Shown: positions 24,401-30,964 of the stretch, piece by piece | How positions within the stretch are numbered: the first letter of the stretch is position 1 | Layout: each line of letters begins with the position of its first letter | NCBI RefSeq assembly: GCF_004210375.1 | Contig: NC_134833.1 | Location: 144,824,127-144,888,126, forward strand | From: Tachypleus tridentatus | Lineage: Eukaryota > Arthropoda > Merostomata > Xiphosura > Limulidae | Reading direction: 5' to 3' | DNA length: 64,000 bases | The notes under the pieces: model-generated | Databases searched by the model: none | Told to the model about the DNA's origin: nothing | The model's input: the letters and a program-made list of their open reading frames with translations, nothing else | Made by a program: the position numbers and the translations under genes

Positions 24401-25556
24401 AAAACTCTATTAATTAACATCTAGATGTTCGTCTCTGTTAAATTGCAGGTTGTGGCAGAAAATGTACTAGTTTTTCAACCTCGCCGGTTTTTTTACTGTA
24501 ATTTAGTTGCTTCTAAGTAGTTTAGGGTTAATCTGCCTCATTGATCCAGTGTGTACGAGATTAAAAATATTTATGAAAGGTTTGAATTGTGAACAATGTT
24601 ACAGAGTCTCTACTTTTTAGGATTGGAATATTTTACTTTTCAAGAATTAATTTGAAACTTTTTTTTTACCACGGAAGATGTCGCTGTTTATTATTATTCT
24701 ATTTATTCGTTTTGTTTTTAAACTGAAAAAACATTTCGTTCGTATTAATATTTTGATGAATGTAGCTTACTTGATATAGTGTGGTGCCAAATGTCTCTTA
24801 CACAGTGCCAGTTCTTAGTTCCACCAAGTTTTAACTACGAAAGTTGTGTTTCTCTAACATGTTGGCTCCCAAGTCTATTTTTCTGATACCTGCTAGGGTT
24901 CCACTAGTCATTTTACAATTACTTTTTCGAGGAAGATTTTATATGTAGCCGTTGTGTCCCAGCCAATAAGTGGCCCTTTAAAAAGAAAATAGAGTACGGC
25001 TCACCGGTGGTTCGTGTGGGTCTTATTGGAATACTATCACAACCCACCGGTGGGTCAGCCAATGTGTTAATAATTTCTTACTTTTGGCGAGAGAATTTTG
25101 TAAAAAAAAAATTATTAAATTATTCCTGTGATAACGTGGTAGACATTACGAACAGCTATAAGGGTAGACTGAAAAAATTACGATGGTGCATTATTTTTGC
25201 GTTACCCTGACTACCAAAGTATAGGCCAAGTATTAGAATATTGGTCTTTTAATTTTCACGCTATAAATAAGTGTTACGCCACAATAGAGTTAATTCTAAT
25301 GTAGCATTTGTCTCTTCTAATAGATTTATTACGCTATAAACATGTACTAAAATAACTGTTCATGTTAGTACTTGATAGATGCTTTCGATTTTTACTTACT
25401 TGACAATGAGTATAAGCGAGGTCGATTTCTATGTTCACGGAAAGTATTTCGTTATTAGTAGTGGTTTTGTTCATTTCTCTTATTTTGTTTTTAACTTTTA
25501 TTTAGACGTACGATGGTGACAATACAGAACAGAAGAACGGCACAGTACAACCCTAA
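298..25556 (+). CDS. sas: stranded at second (sas)-like epidermal cell surface receptor, 3' part of gene, 16 exons
   Basis: Single-pass cell-surface protein. Spliced exons: 298-471, 2541-2666, 3898-4656, 5264-5518, 6391-6750, 8139-8387, 10206-10490, 11929-12168, 12778-13020, 16362-16610, 17884-18198, 19064-19423, 21070-21280, 22364-22488, 23049-23260, 25506-25556. They join in frame into about 1,404 codons ending at a TAA. Domain order is WAP, EGF, VWC-1, acidic linker, VWC-2, FN3-1, VWC-3 to VWC-7, FN3-2 to FN3-4, transmembrane helix, tail with NPTY. VWC and FN3 modules followed by one membrane span and a short NPxY tail is the architecture of Drosophila Sas, known as an apical epithelial protein and a ligand/receptor of PTP10D. 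The 5' exons with signal peptide are outside the window. All junctions were assigned from consensus splice sites plus phase continuity; no transcript was available. Orthology is by recognition, not by alignment. Confidence 0.85.
472..2540 (+). other. sas intron, first in window
   Basis: Phase-1 GT-AG intron. It contains one degenerate tRNA-Thr-like SINE at about 621-900. I see nothing else in the remaining 1.6 kb of AT-rich sequence. Confidence 0.75.
621..900 (+). mobile_element. tRNA-Thr-like SINE, degenerate copy
   Basis: The head carries a tRNA-like anticodon loop CTCGTAA and a B-box-like GAGTTCGAATCCCC. The body has the family blocks around TTATGTAACGGTC and TTAGCGCAGATAACCC. The copy has diverged and no target-site duplication was found. 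Confidence 0.8.
2541..2666 (+). CDS. sas: sas exon: EGF-like domain
   Basis: Forty-two codons in a symmetric 1-1 exon, residues 59-100. Six cysteines have EGF spacing: C-x4-C-x5-C, then after eight residues C-x-C, then a final C. The acceptor is TTCCTTCAG ending at 2540 and the donor is GTACGA at 2667. It could equally be called a short EGF-like module; calcium-binding residues are not obvious. Confidence 0.8.
2725..3495 (+). repeat. 69-bp minisatellite, about 11 copies
   Basis: The phrase CATAACATCTCTGGACTG recurs at 2754, 2823, 2892, 2961, 3030, 3099, 3168, 3237, 3306, 3375 and 3444, a period of exactly 69 bp. The array lies in the intron between the EGF and VWC-1 exons. Because 69 is divisible by 3, the minus strand reads as a 23-residue repeat ORF, which I take as an artefact. 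Confidence 0.95.
3496..3897 (+). other. intron sequence before VWC-1 exon
   Basis: AT-rich intron remainder ending in the acceptor TTTTATAG at 3897. I see no other feature in it. Confidence 0.6.
3898..4656 (+). CDS. sas: sas exon: VWC-1 domain plus long acidic linker
   Basis: Residues 101-353. The N-terminal 70 or so residues form a complete ten-cysteine VWC domain ending in DNCC-x4-C. VWC domains are extracellular, disulfide-rich and commonly bind BMP-type ligands or matrix. About 165 residues of low-complexity sequence follow, rich in Asp, Glu, Asn, Ser, Thr and Lys, with several N-x-S/T sites and no cysteine; it is probably a disordered glycosylated spacer. The acceptor is at 3897, completing GCC with the G of the previous exon. 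The donor GTATAT is at 4657, phase 1. This is by far the largest exon of the gene. Confidence 0.88.
4657..5263 (+). other. sas intron between VWC-1/linker and VWC-2
   Basis: Phase-1 intron of about 0.6 kb, AT-rich. No repeat or RNA gene recognised. Confidence 0.7.
5264..5518 (+). CDS. sas: sas exon: VWC-2 domain
   Basis: Eighty-five residues (354-438) with the full ten-cysteine VWC pattern, including GC-x3-C-x-C and SDSCC-x4-C. The acceptor is TTTTTAG ending at 5263; the split codon is CGT with the previous exon. The donor is GTAAGA at 5519, phase 1. It resembles VWC-1 and VWC-3 more than the proline-rich VWC-4 and VWC-7. Confidence 0.9.
5519..6390 (+). other. sas intron between VWC-2 and FN3-1
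   Basis: AT-rich intron of 0.87 kb. No repeat copy recognised. Confidence 0.7.
6391..6750 (+). CDS. sas: sas exon: FN3-1 domain
   Basis: 120 residues (439-558) with FN3 landmarks: an IQVWYA strand, a core Trp (KWMKQKF), the L-x-P-N-x-x-Y signature (LEPNSQYY) and a closing VSVKTFPP strand. The acceptor is GATAG at 6390; a competing AG at 6373 would break the phase. The donor GTAAGT is at 6751, phase 1. This FN3 sits between two groups of VWC domains, apart from the juxtamembrane FN3 block. Confidence 0.87.
6751..8138 (+). other. sas intron with degenerate simple repeats and a SINE relic
   Basis: Positions 6790-7060 hold loosely periodic ACCAAAACTA-type sequence. A SINE-like relic lies at about 7690-7905, and a short alternating CG run occurs near 8008-8022. 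Confidence 0.55.
7690..7905 (+). mobile_element. tRNA-derived SINE relic, third body type
   Basis: A B-box-like GGTTCGAGTC is followed by a body with GTCAAACCCCACTATTCGG and the common tail TAGCTTTGCGCGAAAT. Related bodies occur at about 24,030-24,310 and 52,130-52,375. Diverged. Confidence 0.6.
8139..8387 (+). CDS. sas: sas exon: VWC-3 domain
   Basis: Eighty-three residues (559-641) with ten cysteines in VWC spacing, ending DDPCC-x4-C. The acceptor CTACAG ends at 8138; the AG two bases later would break phase. The donor GTAAGG is at 8388, phase 1. Confidence 0.9.
8490..9345 (+). repeat. 43-bp minisatellite, about 20 copies
   Basis: The unit begins ACGTTCTTGACTGTACCTGG and repeats every 43 bp from 8491, with highly uniform central copies and more diverged edges. 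It lies in the intron between VWC-3 and VWC-4. There are no spacers, so it is a tandem array and not a CRISPR. Confidence 0.95.
9600..9790 (+). mobile_element. LINE 3'-end fragment
   Basis: Encodes a short stretch including SRFKRKLDRYI, then a tail with GAGAATGGGACAGCC. The same order (SEFKRKFDRY, then GAGGATGGGACAAC) closes the longer LINE relic near 48,690-48,860. It is probably a 5'-truncated insertion. Confidence 0.65.
9827..10134 (+). mobile_element. tRNA-Thr-like SINE, full length with target-site duplication
   Basis: The element is flanked by a perfect 13-bp direct repeat CCATTAAAAAGTG at 9814-9826 and 10135-10147. The head has the CTCGTAA anticodon loop and B box AGGTTCGAATCCCC. The tail is A-rich with a repeated CTTTGCGCGAAATTCAAA. 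It sits in the intron, ending about 70 bp before the VWC-4 exon. Confidence 0.93.
10206..10490 (+). CDS. sas: sas exon: VWC-4 domain
   Basis: Ninety-five residues (642-736) starting with a proline-rich lead. Ten cysteines are present, but the usual CC pair is spaced as C-x-C (DDPCLC). It is closely similar to VWC-7, sharing GGC-x-PIP, TPDDP and CPYIVCNN, and the two look like a duplicated exon. The acceptor is TTTCAG at 10205 and the donor GTAAGT at 10491, phase 1. Confidence 0.88.
10930..11065 (+). repeat. short tandem repeat, 38-39-bp unit, about 3 copies
   Basis: AGATGAGCGACACCATAGCT occurs twice in tandem, with a diverged third copy on each side. Confidence 0.7.
11070..11215 (+). mobile_element. 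truncated tRNA-Thr-like SINE body
   Basis: Matches the SINE body from GGCGTTATAATGTGA to the GACTACCGCAGATAGG block; the head is missing. Confidence 0.65.
11460..11895 (+). repeat. 47-bp minisatellite, 9 copies
   Basis: ATATCACTGACTATGTT recurs every 47 bp at 11474, 11521, 11568, 11615, 11662, 11709, 11756, 11803 and 11850. The array ends about 34 bp before the VWC-5 exon. Confidence 0.95.
11929..12168 (+). CDS. sas: sas exon: VWC-5 domain
   Basis: Eighty residues (737-816) with ten cysteines, ending NCC-x4-C. The loop between C6 and C7 is His-rich and that between C7 and C8 acidic/Pro-rich. The acceptor TTTTCCAG is at 11928 and the donor GTAAGA at 12169, phase 1. The polypyrimidine tract begins almost at the end of the 47-bp minisatellite. 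Confidence 0.88.
12169..12777 (+). other. sas intron between VWC-5 and VWC-6
   Basis: AT-rich intron of 0.6 kb. I see nothing in it. Confidence 0.7.
12778..13020 (+). CDS. sas: sas exon: VWC-6 domain
   Basis: Eighty-one residues (817-897) with ten cysteines, including GRRC-x-C and DKCC-x4-C, and an unusually proline-rich C6-C7 loop. The acceptor is TTTCAG at 12777 and the donor GTAGGG at 13021, phase 1. Confidence 0.9.
13939..14000 (+). other. candidate alternative terminal mini-exon or decayed VWC exon in sas intron
   Basis: A good acceptor (TTGTTTCAG at 13938) is followed, in the phase-1 frame required by the upstream exon, by about 20 codons and then TGA at 13998-14000. Its C-x-H-x4-Y-K spacing matches the first residues of VWC-7 (C-x-H-x4-Y-R). 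It could be an alternative last exon giving a membrane-free isoform, or a relic of a lost VWC exon. The nearest AATAAA downstream is at about 14404. No proof of use. Confidence 0.35.
15465..15668 (+). mobile_element. tRNA-Thr-like SINE, 3'-truncated
   Basis: The head GGCCCGGCGTGTCCAAGTGG with CTCGTAA loop and B box is intact. The body stops at ACTGCTAAATTAG, so the GCAGATAGCC tail is missing. Confidence 0.85.
16362..16610 (+). CDS. sas: sas exon: VWC-7 domain lacking two cysteines
   Basis: Eighty-three residues (898-980). It aligns with VWC-4 along its length, but the second and eighth VWC cysteines are absent: KGSVRSQC against SGCKRRVC, and DDPLIC against DDPCLC. The remaining eight are present. 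The acceptor TTGGCCCAG ends at 16361 and the donor GTAAAC is at 16611, phase 1. Local coding bias is more GC-rich than the flanking intron. Confidence 0.87.
16895..17505 (+). repeat. degenerate about 40-bp tandem repeat
   Basis: GGTCAGGTATCTGGTAA-like phrases recur about every 40 bp, clearest from 17320 to 17500 and increasingly diverged to the left. It lies in the intron between VWC-7 and FN3-2. Confidence 0.75.
17612..17873 (+). repeat. 42-bp minisatellite, about 6 copies, reaching to 11 bp from an exon
   Basis: The unit GTGATTGATGTTATTTTAGC plus 22 bases repeats with a 42-bp period. The next-to-last unit carries a 1-base deletion. The last unit runs into the acceptor of the FN3-2 exon at 17884, so it supplies the branch-point region. 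Confidence 0.93.
17884..18198 (+). CDS. sas: sas exon: FN3-2 domain
   Basis: 105 residues (981-1085) with an early R-V-R-F strand, SEWKVQKF core Trp, and the L-x-P-x-T-x-Y signature (LEPETMYFF). The acceptor TTCCACTAG ends at 17883 and the donor GTAAGC is at 18199, phase 1. The frame is open leftward through the last two minisatellite units, so intron retention would not immediately stop translation. Confidence 0.87.
18199..19063 (+). other. sas intron between FN3-2 and FN3-3
   Basis: Contains a dispersed repeat copy at about 18,520-18,645. Otherwise AT-rich with nothing recognised. Confidence 0.6.
18520..18645 (+). repeat. dispersed repeat, possibly a retroelement 3' end (copy 1)
   Basis: Carries TTCGAAACGTCATCCTTCTG, then GACGATTGTTCAACC and CACTTATCGAGTTTTAA. 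A related copy lies at about 19,545-19,615. The GTTCGAAACGT phrase resembles sequences next to the Penelope-like relics of this window (near 31,350), so a Penelope-like 3' end is possible. Confidence 0.45.
19064..19423 (+). CDS. sas: sas exon: Thr-rich linker plus FN3-3 domain
   Basis: 120 residues (1086-1205). The first 15 are a Thr/Ser run suited to O-glycosylation. The rest is an FN3 domain with VRVMWRDF (core Trp), the L-M-P-G-x-x-Y signature and a closing VEIKTIPKP strand. The acceptor GATTAG ends at 19063. The donor GTGATT at 19424 is the weakest GT donor of the gene. Phase 1. Confidence 0.87.
19545..19615 (+). repeat. dispersed repeat (copy 2 of the 18.5-kb repeat)
   Basis: Shares GGCGATTGTCCAACC and CACTTATCGAGTTTTAA with the copy at 18,520-18,645, in the same order and orientation. 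Confidence 0.5.
20030..20130 (-). mobile_element. type-2 SINE monomer relic
   Basis: Contains AAGTGCAAAGCTACACAAAG, a reverse B-box region GGTACCGAAACCCG and CCGCTGTGCAAC. It matches, with drift, the second monomer of the element at 32,233-32,441. Confidence 0.6.
20391..20522 (+). repeat. 33-bp tandem repeat, 4 copies
   Basis: ACTTACTAGAGATGTATTAC plus 13 bases occurs four times in tandem. Confidence 0.9.
21070..21280 (+). CDS. sas: sas exon: FN3-4 domain, first half
   Basis: 211 nt encoding the N-terminal two thirds of the last FN3 domain, with HVARVMY and TIENLEPGKR, the loop before the F strand. The acceptor CCCCAACAG ends at 21069. The donor GTGAGA is at 21281. This is the only phase-2 intron in the gene, cutting AG|G of an Arg codon inside the L-x-P-G-x-x-Y signature. 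Confidence 0.88.
21320..21591 (+). mobile_element. tRNA-Thr-like SINE with target-site duplication
   Basis: Full-length copy flanked by the direct repeat TTCAGATGG at 21311-21319 and 21592-21600. The CTCGTAA loop, B box GGGTTCGAATCCCC and A-rich tail are intact. It lies about 40 bp inside the intron that splits FN3-4. Confidence 0.9.
21601..22363 (+). other. intron remainder before second half of FN3-4
   Basis: AT-rich. Ends in a T run and the acceptor CCGATTAG at 22363. No other feature seen. Confidence 0.6.
22364..22488 (+). CDS. sas: sas exon: FN3-4 domain, second half
   Basis: 125 nt completing the FN3 signature with Y-K-L-W-V-D-L and the last strand, then a short linker ending GKKD. 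The phase-2 start completes Arg. The donor GTAAGA is at 22489, phase 1. Confidence 0.88.
22489..23048 (+). other. sas intron before transmembrane exon
   Basis: AT-rich intron of 0.56 kb with nothing recognised. Confidence 0.65.
23049..23260 (+). CDS. sas: sas exon: transmembrane helix and start of cytoplasmic tail
   Basis: Encodes a short juxtamembrane stalk, an uninterrupted hydrophobic helix of about 27 residues, a KK stop-transfer signal, and most of the cytoplasmic tail including AYDNPTYK. NPTY is an NPxY motif, which in receptors binds PTB-domain adaptors or drives endocytosis. The acceptor GCATTTAG ends at 23048. The exon ends at AAG followed by GCAAGT, a GC donor matching the AAG|GCAAGT consensus. 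Reading through instead gives KASYYF and a stop at 23276. Confidence 0.9.
23608..23765 (+). mobile_element. tRNA-Thr-like SINE body, 5'-truncated
   Basis: From TTTCAGACGTTGGGGCATTATAATG to the GCTAGCTCAGATACCCC region; the head is absent. Confidence 0.65.
24030..24310 (+). mobile_element. SINE relic, third body type
   Basis: Shares GTCAAACCCCATTAGTAG and the tail GCGCAGATAGCTTTTG with the relic at 7,690-7,905. Diverged. Confidence 0.45.
25506..25556 (+). CDS. sas: sas last coding exon: C-terminus of cytoplasmic tail
   Basis: Sixteen codons (TYDGDNTEQKNGTVQP) and TAA at 25554-25556. Entered in phase 0 directly after the NPTYK of the previous exon. The acceptor is TTTTATTTAG. The tail is about 41 residues in all. 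The Tyr of TYDGD is a second possible phosphotyrosine. Confidence 0.85.
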   Translation, partial: TYDGDNTEQKNGTVQP

Positions 25557-25795
25557 TGAATTTCATAACAACCAGTTAGATCAACCAGTTGAAAGTCATC
25601 AAAATTTGGTTTTGTAGAATATTTCTATTGTGTATGAATACCTGTACAAACGATGAAATTCTTGAGTGTTAGTCTGTTTATAAAGAGGATTTATTTCGCC
25701 AATGAAATCCTGTGGTTACTTTACTTACAAAATTTCCAGCTTAAATAGTTCCATGAACGTTATGTCTTCTAAATAAAGCATTTAAAAGAAGTGTT
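25557..25795 (+). other. sas 3' untranslated region, proximal end
   Basis: Follows the TAA. The first canonical AATAAA is at 25772-25777, giving a 3' UTR of about 240 nt if used. Further AATAAA motifs occur downstream (for example near 27,330 and 27,870), so a longer UTR is possible. Confidence 0.5.
25772..25777 (+). terminator. polyadenylation signal AATAAA
   Basis: First AATAAA after the sas stop codon; a T-rich stretch follows about 15 bp downstream. Confidence 0.5.
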
Positions 25796-25799
25796 TTTA

Positions 25800-28359
25800 T
25801 AAATGCACAATTTGTGAAAAAAACTACTAAATGGAACGTCAAAACCGCGTGTTTTATAACATTCAGATCTTTAGTTTGTTAACTGTATAGATTATTATGA
25901 TGAATGTGGTGTTGGATGTTTCACTTCATTCTCTAAGAGTTCAATGTACATCATTTGTGTAATCTAACTTTAGTTTATTTTCATAACCAGTTTTGTGCTG
26001 AAAGCGTAAGAGAGTGGAGATGAAAGGTCTGGTATAATATTATGGTAATATGTACGTTTGTTCGTCGGTTAATAATCCGACTGGATGCTATAAACAAACA
26101 GCTGTTGTTTTAATTTGTACAATTAGACGAGCAGTTTGTTGCTATAAGAAACTGTAAGGACTTTTCCTTTTGTTTTTATTAAAATCGAACAGCATAATAA
26201 TTGAACATTATTGAGCAAGCCCAAACTAAGAGCATCTTTACGGACAAAAGTTTAACCTAAATTCGCTGCAGTAATCATGTCGTTGAATTTTCCAGTAACT
26301 TACAAAGATGCCACGCTTCTTTCAAGGTTCCTTATTTCAGAAGAAGAGAACATTTTTTTTAATTGTATACTCATAGAACATTTGTCAAAAATCTTTAAAA
26401 TCTGTAAACAAAAATCTATTATTTTGAACGATGCAACTTCTAAAACTTGTTTCATTTGGAAAAACCATGTTTAGTAATCGGAACTTCCGATTTTGACAAT
26501 TCAGGAGAAGTAATGACAATACCCCCCCTTCTTAACAAAAAAAATGAAGAGCGAGAGAATGAATAATGAATGTCTGGTTTCAGCTCTTCCATTCATTCAT
26601 CTTATGATCGATAGAAAGTAACCAGGTTGCATTCTCCACAGTGATGTACATAATTCTAACTCCAAACGTTTGAAAACTGTAGCGAGTATTAAAGAACGAA
26701 ACATGTATTTGTAGTTGTTCACATTCAACGTGTTGTATATTATAAGCTTTATTTATTTGTAACCACGTGCTTTGAATGACTTCCAGTCTATCTGCGCATG
26801 TCTTTTTTTTTTTTTTTATTCCAACCAGATGTCGAGGTTGAGTTTTGTTTTCGGTAGTTTACTACGAAATGTTATAGCGATGAATATTATTAGTGTTTTT
26901 TATTATTATTATTGTACTGTAACAAATATAACACTTCTGAAAACGTGTGTGAAATCGCAGTTATTGACAAACCTAATTTAACCGTGTTTTGTTAATTAAA
27001 CATGTTAAAAGGATGTAGAAGTTTCTGTTGTCATTGTAACATTTTCACAAGGGAAATAAAGTTTTGTCGTAAATATATCCACCTCGAATAATAGAATATA
27101 ACTACGTGTTTATAGTATTATTTTTAGTTATAGCCATGGGTGGTAGTCTTCAACCAGATTTGGTTTTGCGAGTTTGAAAGTCTACTATATAACCCTACAG
27201 TCGAAACGTAATTTAGGCTTAGTTTCAATAACGTAATTACTTTGGTATTGAATATTTTGATTACAGAAAAAGCTGTACGAGATAGCCTTTCAGATGCGAG
27301 TTAATCTAATCTGTTTGTAAGAAATATATAAAATAAATATTGACTCTATGAAACTTTTGTTAGTATTAAACGGTCTCTGCTGGTTCGACGTGCATTATTT
27401 GTTTATTTTTATCTTTTTTTTTTAATAAATTTTAGTTACCATTATGCAGTGCTGGAAAGCTTGAATCTAATTAGTTTTTACTACCTTCAACAGAACTTTC
27501 TTAGTAAGAAGATTGGTTTGTGTTTCAAGTAGCTCTGATGCCCTGCGTTGTCTTTCTGTGGCAGAAAATTATGAAATTTTAGATTCATTGTTATCACGTA
27601 ACAATATTGGCATTTCTGTGTGAAATCAGTAGAGATTACGTAATAATAATAATGATATTTCTACCAGAAATTAGGGAAGGTGGTTTTGATTGTGTTCCGT
27701 TAACCATGCGTATTGATATTTCTGCCAATTATTAGCGGAGATCACAATGATTGTATCGCGGAACAATATAATATAGATGCTTCCTTCTTGTGCTTTGGTC
27801 CATACGAGTATGTTGAGTTCAAATGATTGATAATTGCATGTATGTACAGGACAGAGTATCAGGTTATGAGAATAAATGTACTTAACTTACGGCGTTAGTG
27901 TCTGGTGTCTGTTCATGACGTTAAAATATAATACAAACAGTGAATTAAAAAGAACATACAAATAAAACTTTCGGAACAAGTAAAAAACACGAAGTGTTGT
28001 TGTTATTTATTGGGTTGTATTGAAAACAAAACGAGTTGTTTGGATAAAGAAATAAATATATTTACAAAAAATATTTTAAAATGAATATAGATTGTATAAG
28101 AAGAGAAGCCATCTATGGCCGTTAAGACAGTCTTTAGTTTGGATGAATAAATCTGCGCTTGTCTTACGAACAGACAGAAAAATGTAATCTGATGTCTAAA
28201 TTTTAGTGATGGAGTTTAATATATGACATGAAATCACAATATAATGGTAACGATTATTTAAATTATAATACTCTCTTACCACAACAGATGGCGATGTAGG
28301 GTAATTTTAAAAAATAATTCAAATGAAAAAAATGCTCGAAAAATAAACTTCATTTATGT
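25800..28359. other. intergenic or distal sas 3' UTR sequence
   Basis: AT-rich sequence with T runs. I see no gene, RNA or recognisable repeat. It may include long-UTR sequence of sas. Confidence 0.5.
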
Positions 28360-28646
28360 TACGGGCTCGGCATGGCCAGGTGGTTAAGGTACTCGACTCG
28401 TAATCTGAGGGTTGCGGGTTCGAATCCCCATCTCACCAAACATGATCGCCCTTTAAGCCGTGGGAGCGTTATAATGTGGCGGTAAATCCCACTATTCGTT
28501 TGTAAAAAGAGTAGCCCAAGAGTTGGTGGTTGGTAGTGATTAAGAGCTGCCATCCCTCTAGTCTTACACTGCTAAATTAAGGACGGCTAGCGCAGATAGT
28601 CCTTGAGTAGCTTTGCGCGAAATTCAAACCAAATCAAACCATTTGT
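28360..28646 (+). mobile_element. tRNA-Thr-like SINE
   Basis: Full-length copy with CTCGTAA loop, B box GGGTTCGAATCCCC and tail CTTTGCGCGAAATTCAAACC. A 7-bp flanking repeat TTTATGT (28353-28359 and 28647-28653) is a weak target-site duplication. Confidence 0.88.
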
Positions 28647-29650
28647 TTTATGTAAACAGCAACAATAAAACGCATATTTAAAGCAAGTTGCATAATTCAC
28701 ATTTAAATAGAACTAGGGTTATGCTCTCCTTATTCATAGAATCCAGTCCACAATATTGAATATTTAAAAGTTTAGGATAATACAAAAGTTTATTACGGAT
28801 GGGCTGAAAATTTCAATTATCTGGATGTTATGAATATGTTTCAAGAAATTGTGTGTGAAAACAAGTACTAAACATTTTAGGTATGTTCTCTCTACACAGC
28901 CACACACGTGTGTAATGATTTAACACTTATCAAGGCCTAGTTTCATTGCTTTGCCGACTTTTTTTTTTTTTCTTTTAAAACTAATAATGTAAAGAGTAGG
29001 TTCGATGTAGTTGTCTAATTATGTCATTAAACGAAAGCCCTCCTGGATACTAACGTGTTACAAAGAAACAGAATTAAAATATTATTTTTAAGCCAATTTC
29101 ATAGAAATTATGAATAAAGAAAATTGCTGTATAGAGTGTAAGTTTTATTCTATTATTAAGCCTAATTTTTTTTTCAGTTATGACAAAAATACGAGTGCTT
29201 TAGAAAAACAACGACATGAAATAACAACGCAATTGTGAATTGAACAAAGGCTCTTCAATATATAAGACGGGAAGTTTCCTATAGTTATTTCTAGTGAATG
29301 TTTTATATATTACGTTATGACTACCAATTAATAACAGATTTAGAAAGAGAAAGGCGAAGTCTTAATTATAAAAACAAAGATAAATATGTGGTTGCAATCG
29401 CTGCTGGAACGCAGATAGCTTACTGTATAGATTTGCGCTAAAAACGAGATCGATTGCAAAAAACATCGTTTGTACTTGATAAAAATTTGTTTTCGTACAC
29501 TGCTACGAGTGAATTAATTGTGCTCGGAAACGTTCGAGCCATATTGCTAATAATTTCTGCCCTAACCGTTTTCATTAGTATAAGGTGATTAATCATAGCT
29601 ATGCTATAAGTGAAGATACTGTTTATTTTATGGCTCAATGTAATAATTTT
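28647..29650. other. intergenic, no feature seen
   Basis: AT-rich, about 1 kb. Nothing recognised. Confidence 0.5.
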
Positions 29651-29835
29651 TCTAGATTGTTCGCTTTGACCATCTTTTAATTGATGTAGGTTATTTCTGG
29701 ATGGTTCACTATAAGAATCTTTTAACTAGTGGTACCACTTCCTATATTGTTCACTCTGACCATATTCTAATTGATGGGTCCAGTTTCTACATAGTTTTAT
29801 ATAACAATGTTCTAACTGGTAAAACTGCTTCCAAG
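29651..29835 (+). repeat. degenerate about 45-bp tandem repeat, 4 copies
   Basis: Phrases like CTAGATTGTTC recur at about 29652, 29698, 29743 and 29788. The open frame across it reflects the repeat, not a gene. Confidence 0.65.
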
Positions 29836-29903
29836 TTATCCCGATTCAACACTGAACAGAACGTAGGTTTAGCACAAAATATAAAAAAACCATTTTGGTT
29901 TAG

Positions 29904-30180
29904 GGCCCGGCATGGCCACGTGGTTAAGGCACTCAACTCGTAATCTGAGGGTCGCGGATTCGAATCCCCATCACACCAAACATGCTCACCCTTTCAGCCG
30001 TGGGGGCGTTATAATGTGGCGGTCAATCCTACTATTTGTTGATAAAAGAGTAGCTCAAGTGTTGGCGGTGGTTGGTGATGACTAGCTGTCTTCTCTCTAG
30101 TCTTACACTGCTAAATTAGAGAAGGCTAGCGCAGATAGCCCTTGAGTAGCTTTGCGCGAAATCCAAAAAACAAACAAACC
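29904..30180 (+). mobile_element. tRNA-Thr-like SINE
   Basis: Head GGGCCCGGCATGGCCACGTG, CTCGTAA loop, B box GGATTCGAATCCCC and AAACAAACAAACC tail are all present. No clear target-site duplication. Confidence 0.9.
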
Positions 30181-30374
30181 ATTTAGGCCTAGCACTTTCG
30201 AAAGGCGAACAATCTTCTTTGTCCCTGAAGAAGAAGAAAGGTACACTTTTCGAAAGCGTTCGGAGTACAGAGTTTCGCATCTTTGTTTTAAATAGATCTC
30301 TTGAACCTACGTGTTTTTTTAACATCACAAGATAGGTTTGAACGCAGTAAACGACTGTGAGGTTGCAAAAGAAT

Positions 30375-30640
30375 GTTTGTTTGAATTGCGCGCAAGGCTA
30401 CATGAGAACTGTCTGCGTTAACCGTCCCTAATTTAGCAGTGTAAGACTAGAGGGGAGGCAGGTAGGTATTACCACCCACCGCCAACTCTTGGGCTACTCC
30501 TTTACGAACGATTAGTGGGATTGATCGTAACATTATAACGCTTCCACGACTAAAAGGGGGTGACCAAGTTTGGTTGACGGGTATTCGAACCCGCGACCCT
30601 CAGATTACGAGTCGAGCGCGCTAACCTCCTGGCGGCCGTT
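30375..30640 (-). mobile_element. tRNA-Thr-like SINE, reverse orientation
   Basis: Reverse complement of the family: it begins with the AATTGCGCGCAAGGCTAC tail and ends with the head containing TTACGAGTCGAG. Confidence 0.9.
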
Positions 30641-30712
30641 ATTAATCACAAAGGGGAATCGAAACCCGATTTATAATGGTGTAAGTCCGCAGACATACCA
30701 ATGTATTCTGAT
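30641..30712 (-). mobile_element. type-2 SINE monomer fragment adjoining the Thr-like SINE
   Basis: GGGGAATCGAAACCCGATTT and GTAAGTCCGCAGACATACC match the second tRNA-like monomer of the dimeric SINE at 32,233-32,441. Confidence 0.6.
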
Positions 30713-30964
30713 GTCGGTGTACCATCAACAAAAATAACATTAGATATTTTGTTTATTTGCTACAACAGATTTATTTATTTTAAAATATAAATAGGAAATA
30801 CATACGCTACTGGCCAAAATCTTAAGGCCAATGAACATAAAGAAAAAATATGCATTTTGCTTTGTTAGACTCAACCACTTATTTGAGTAGAGCTTCGAAA
30901 GACGAAAATAAGAAAAGCAAAAATAAAAAAAAACTTTTAACATTTAATAGTTTTCACATTTAAT

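Larger units (their letters stand above)
23261..25505 (+). other. GC-AG intron, last sas intron
   Basis: The 5' end reads GCAAGT and the 3' end TTTTATTTAG. It is phase 0 and contains SINE relics at 23,608-23,765 and 24,030-24,310. No suitable GT donor exists between the helix and the in-frame stop. Confidence 0.72.
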
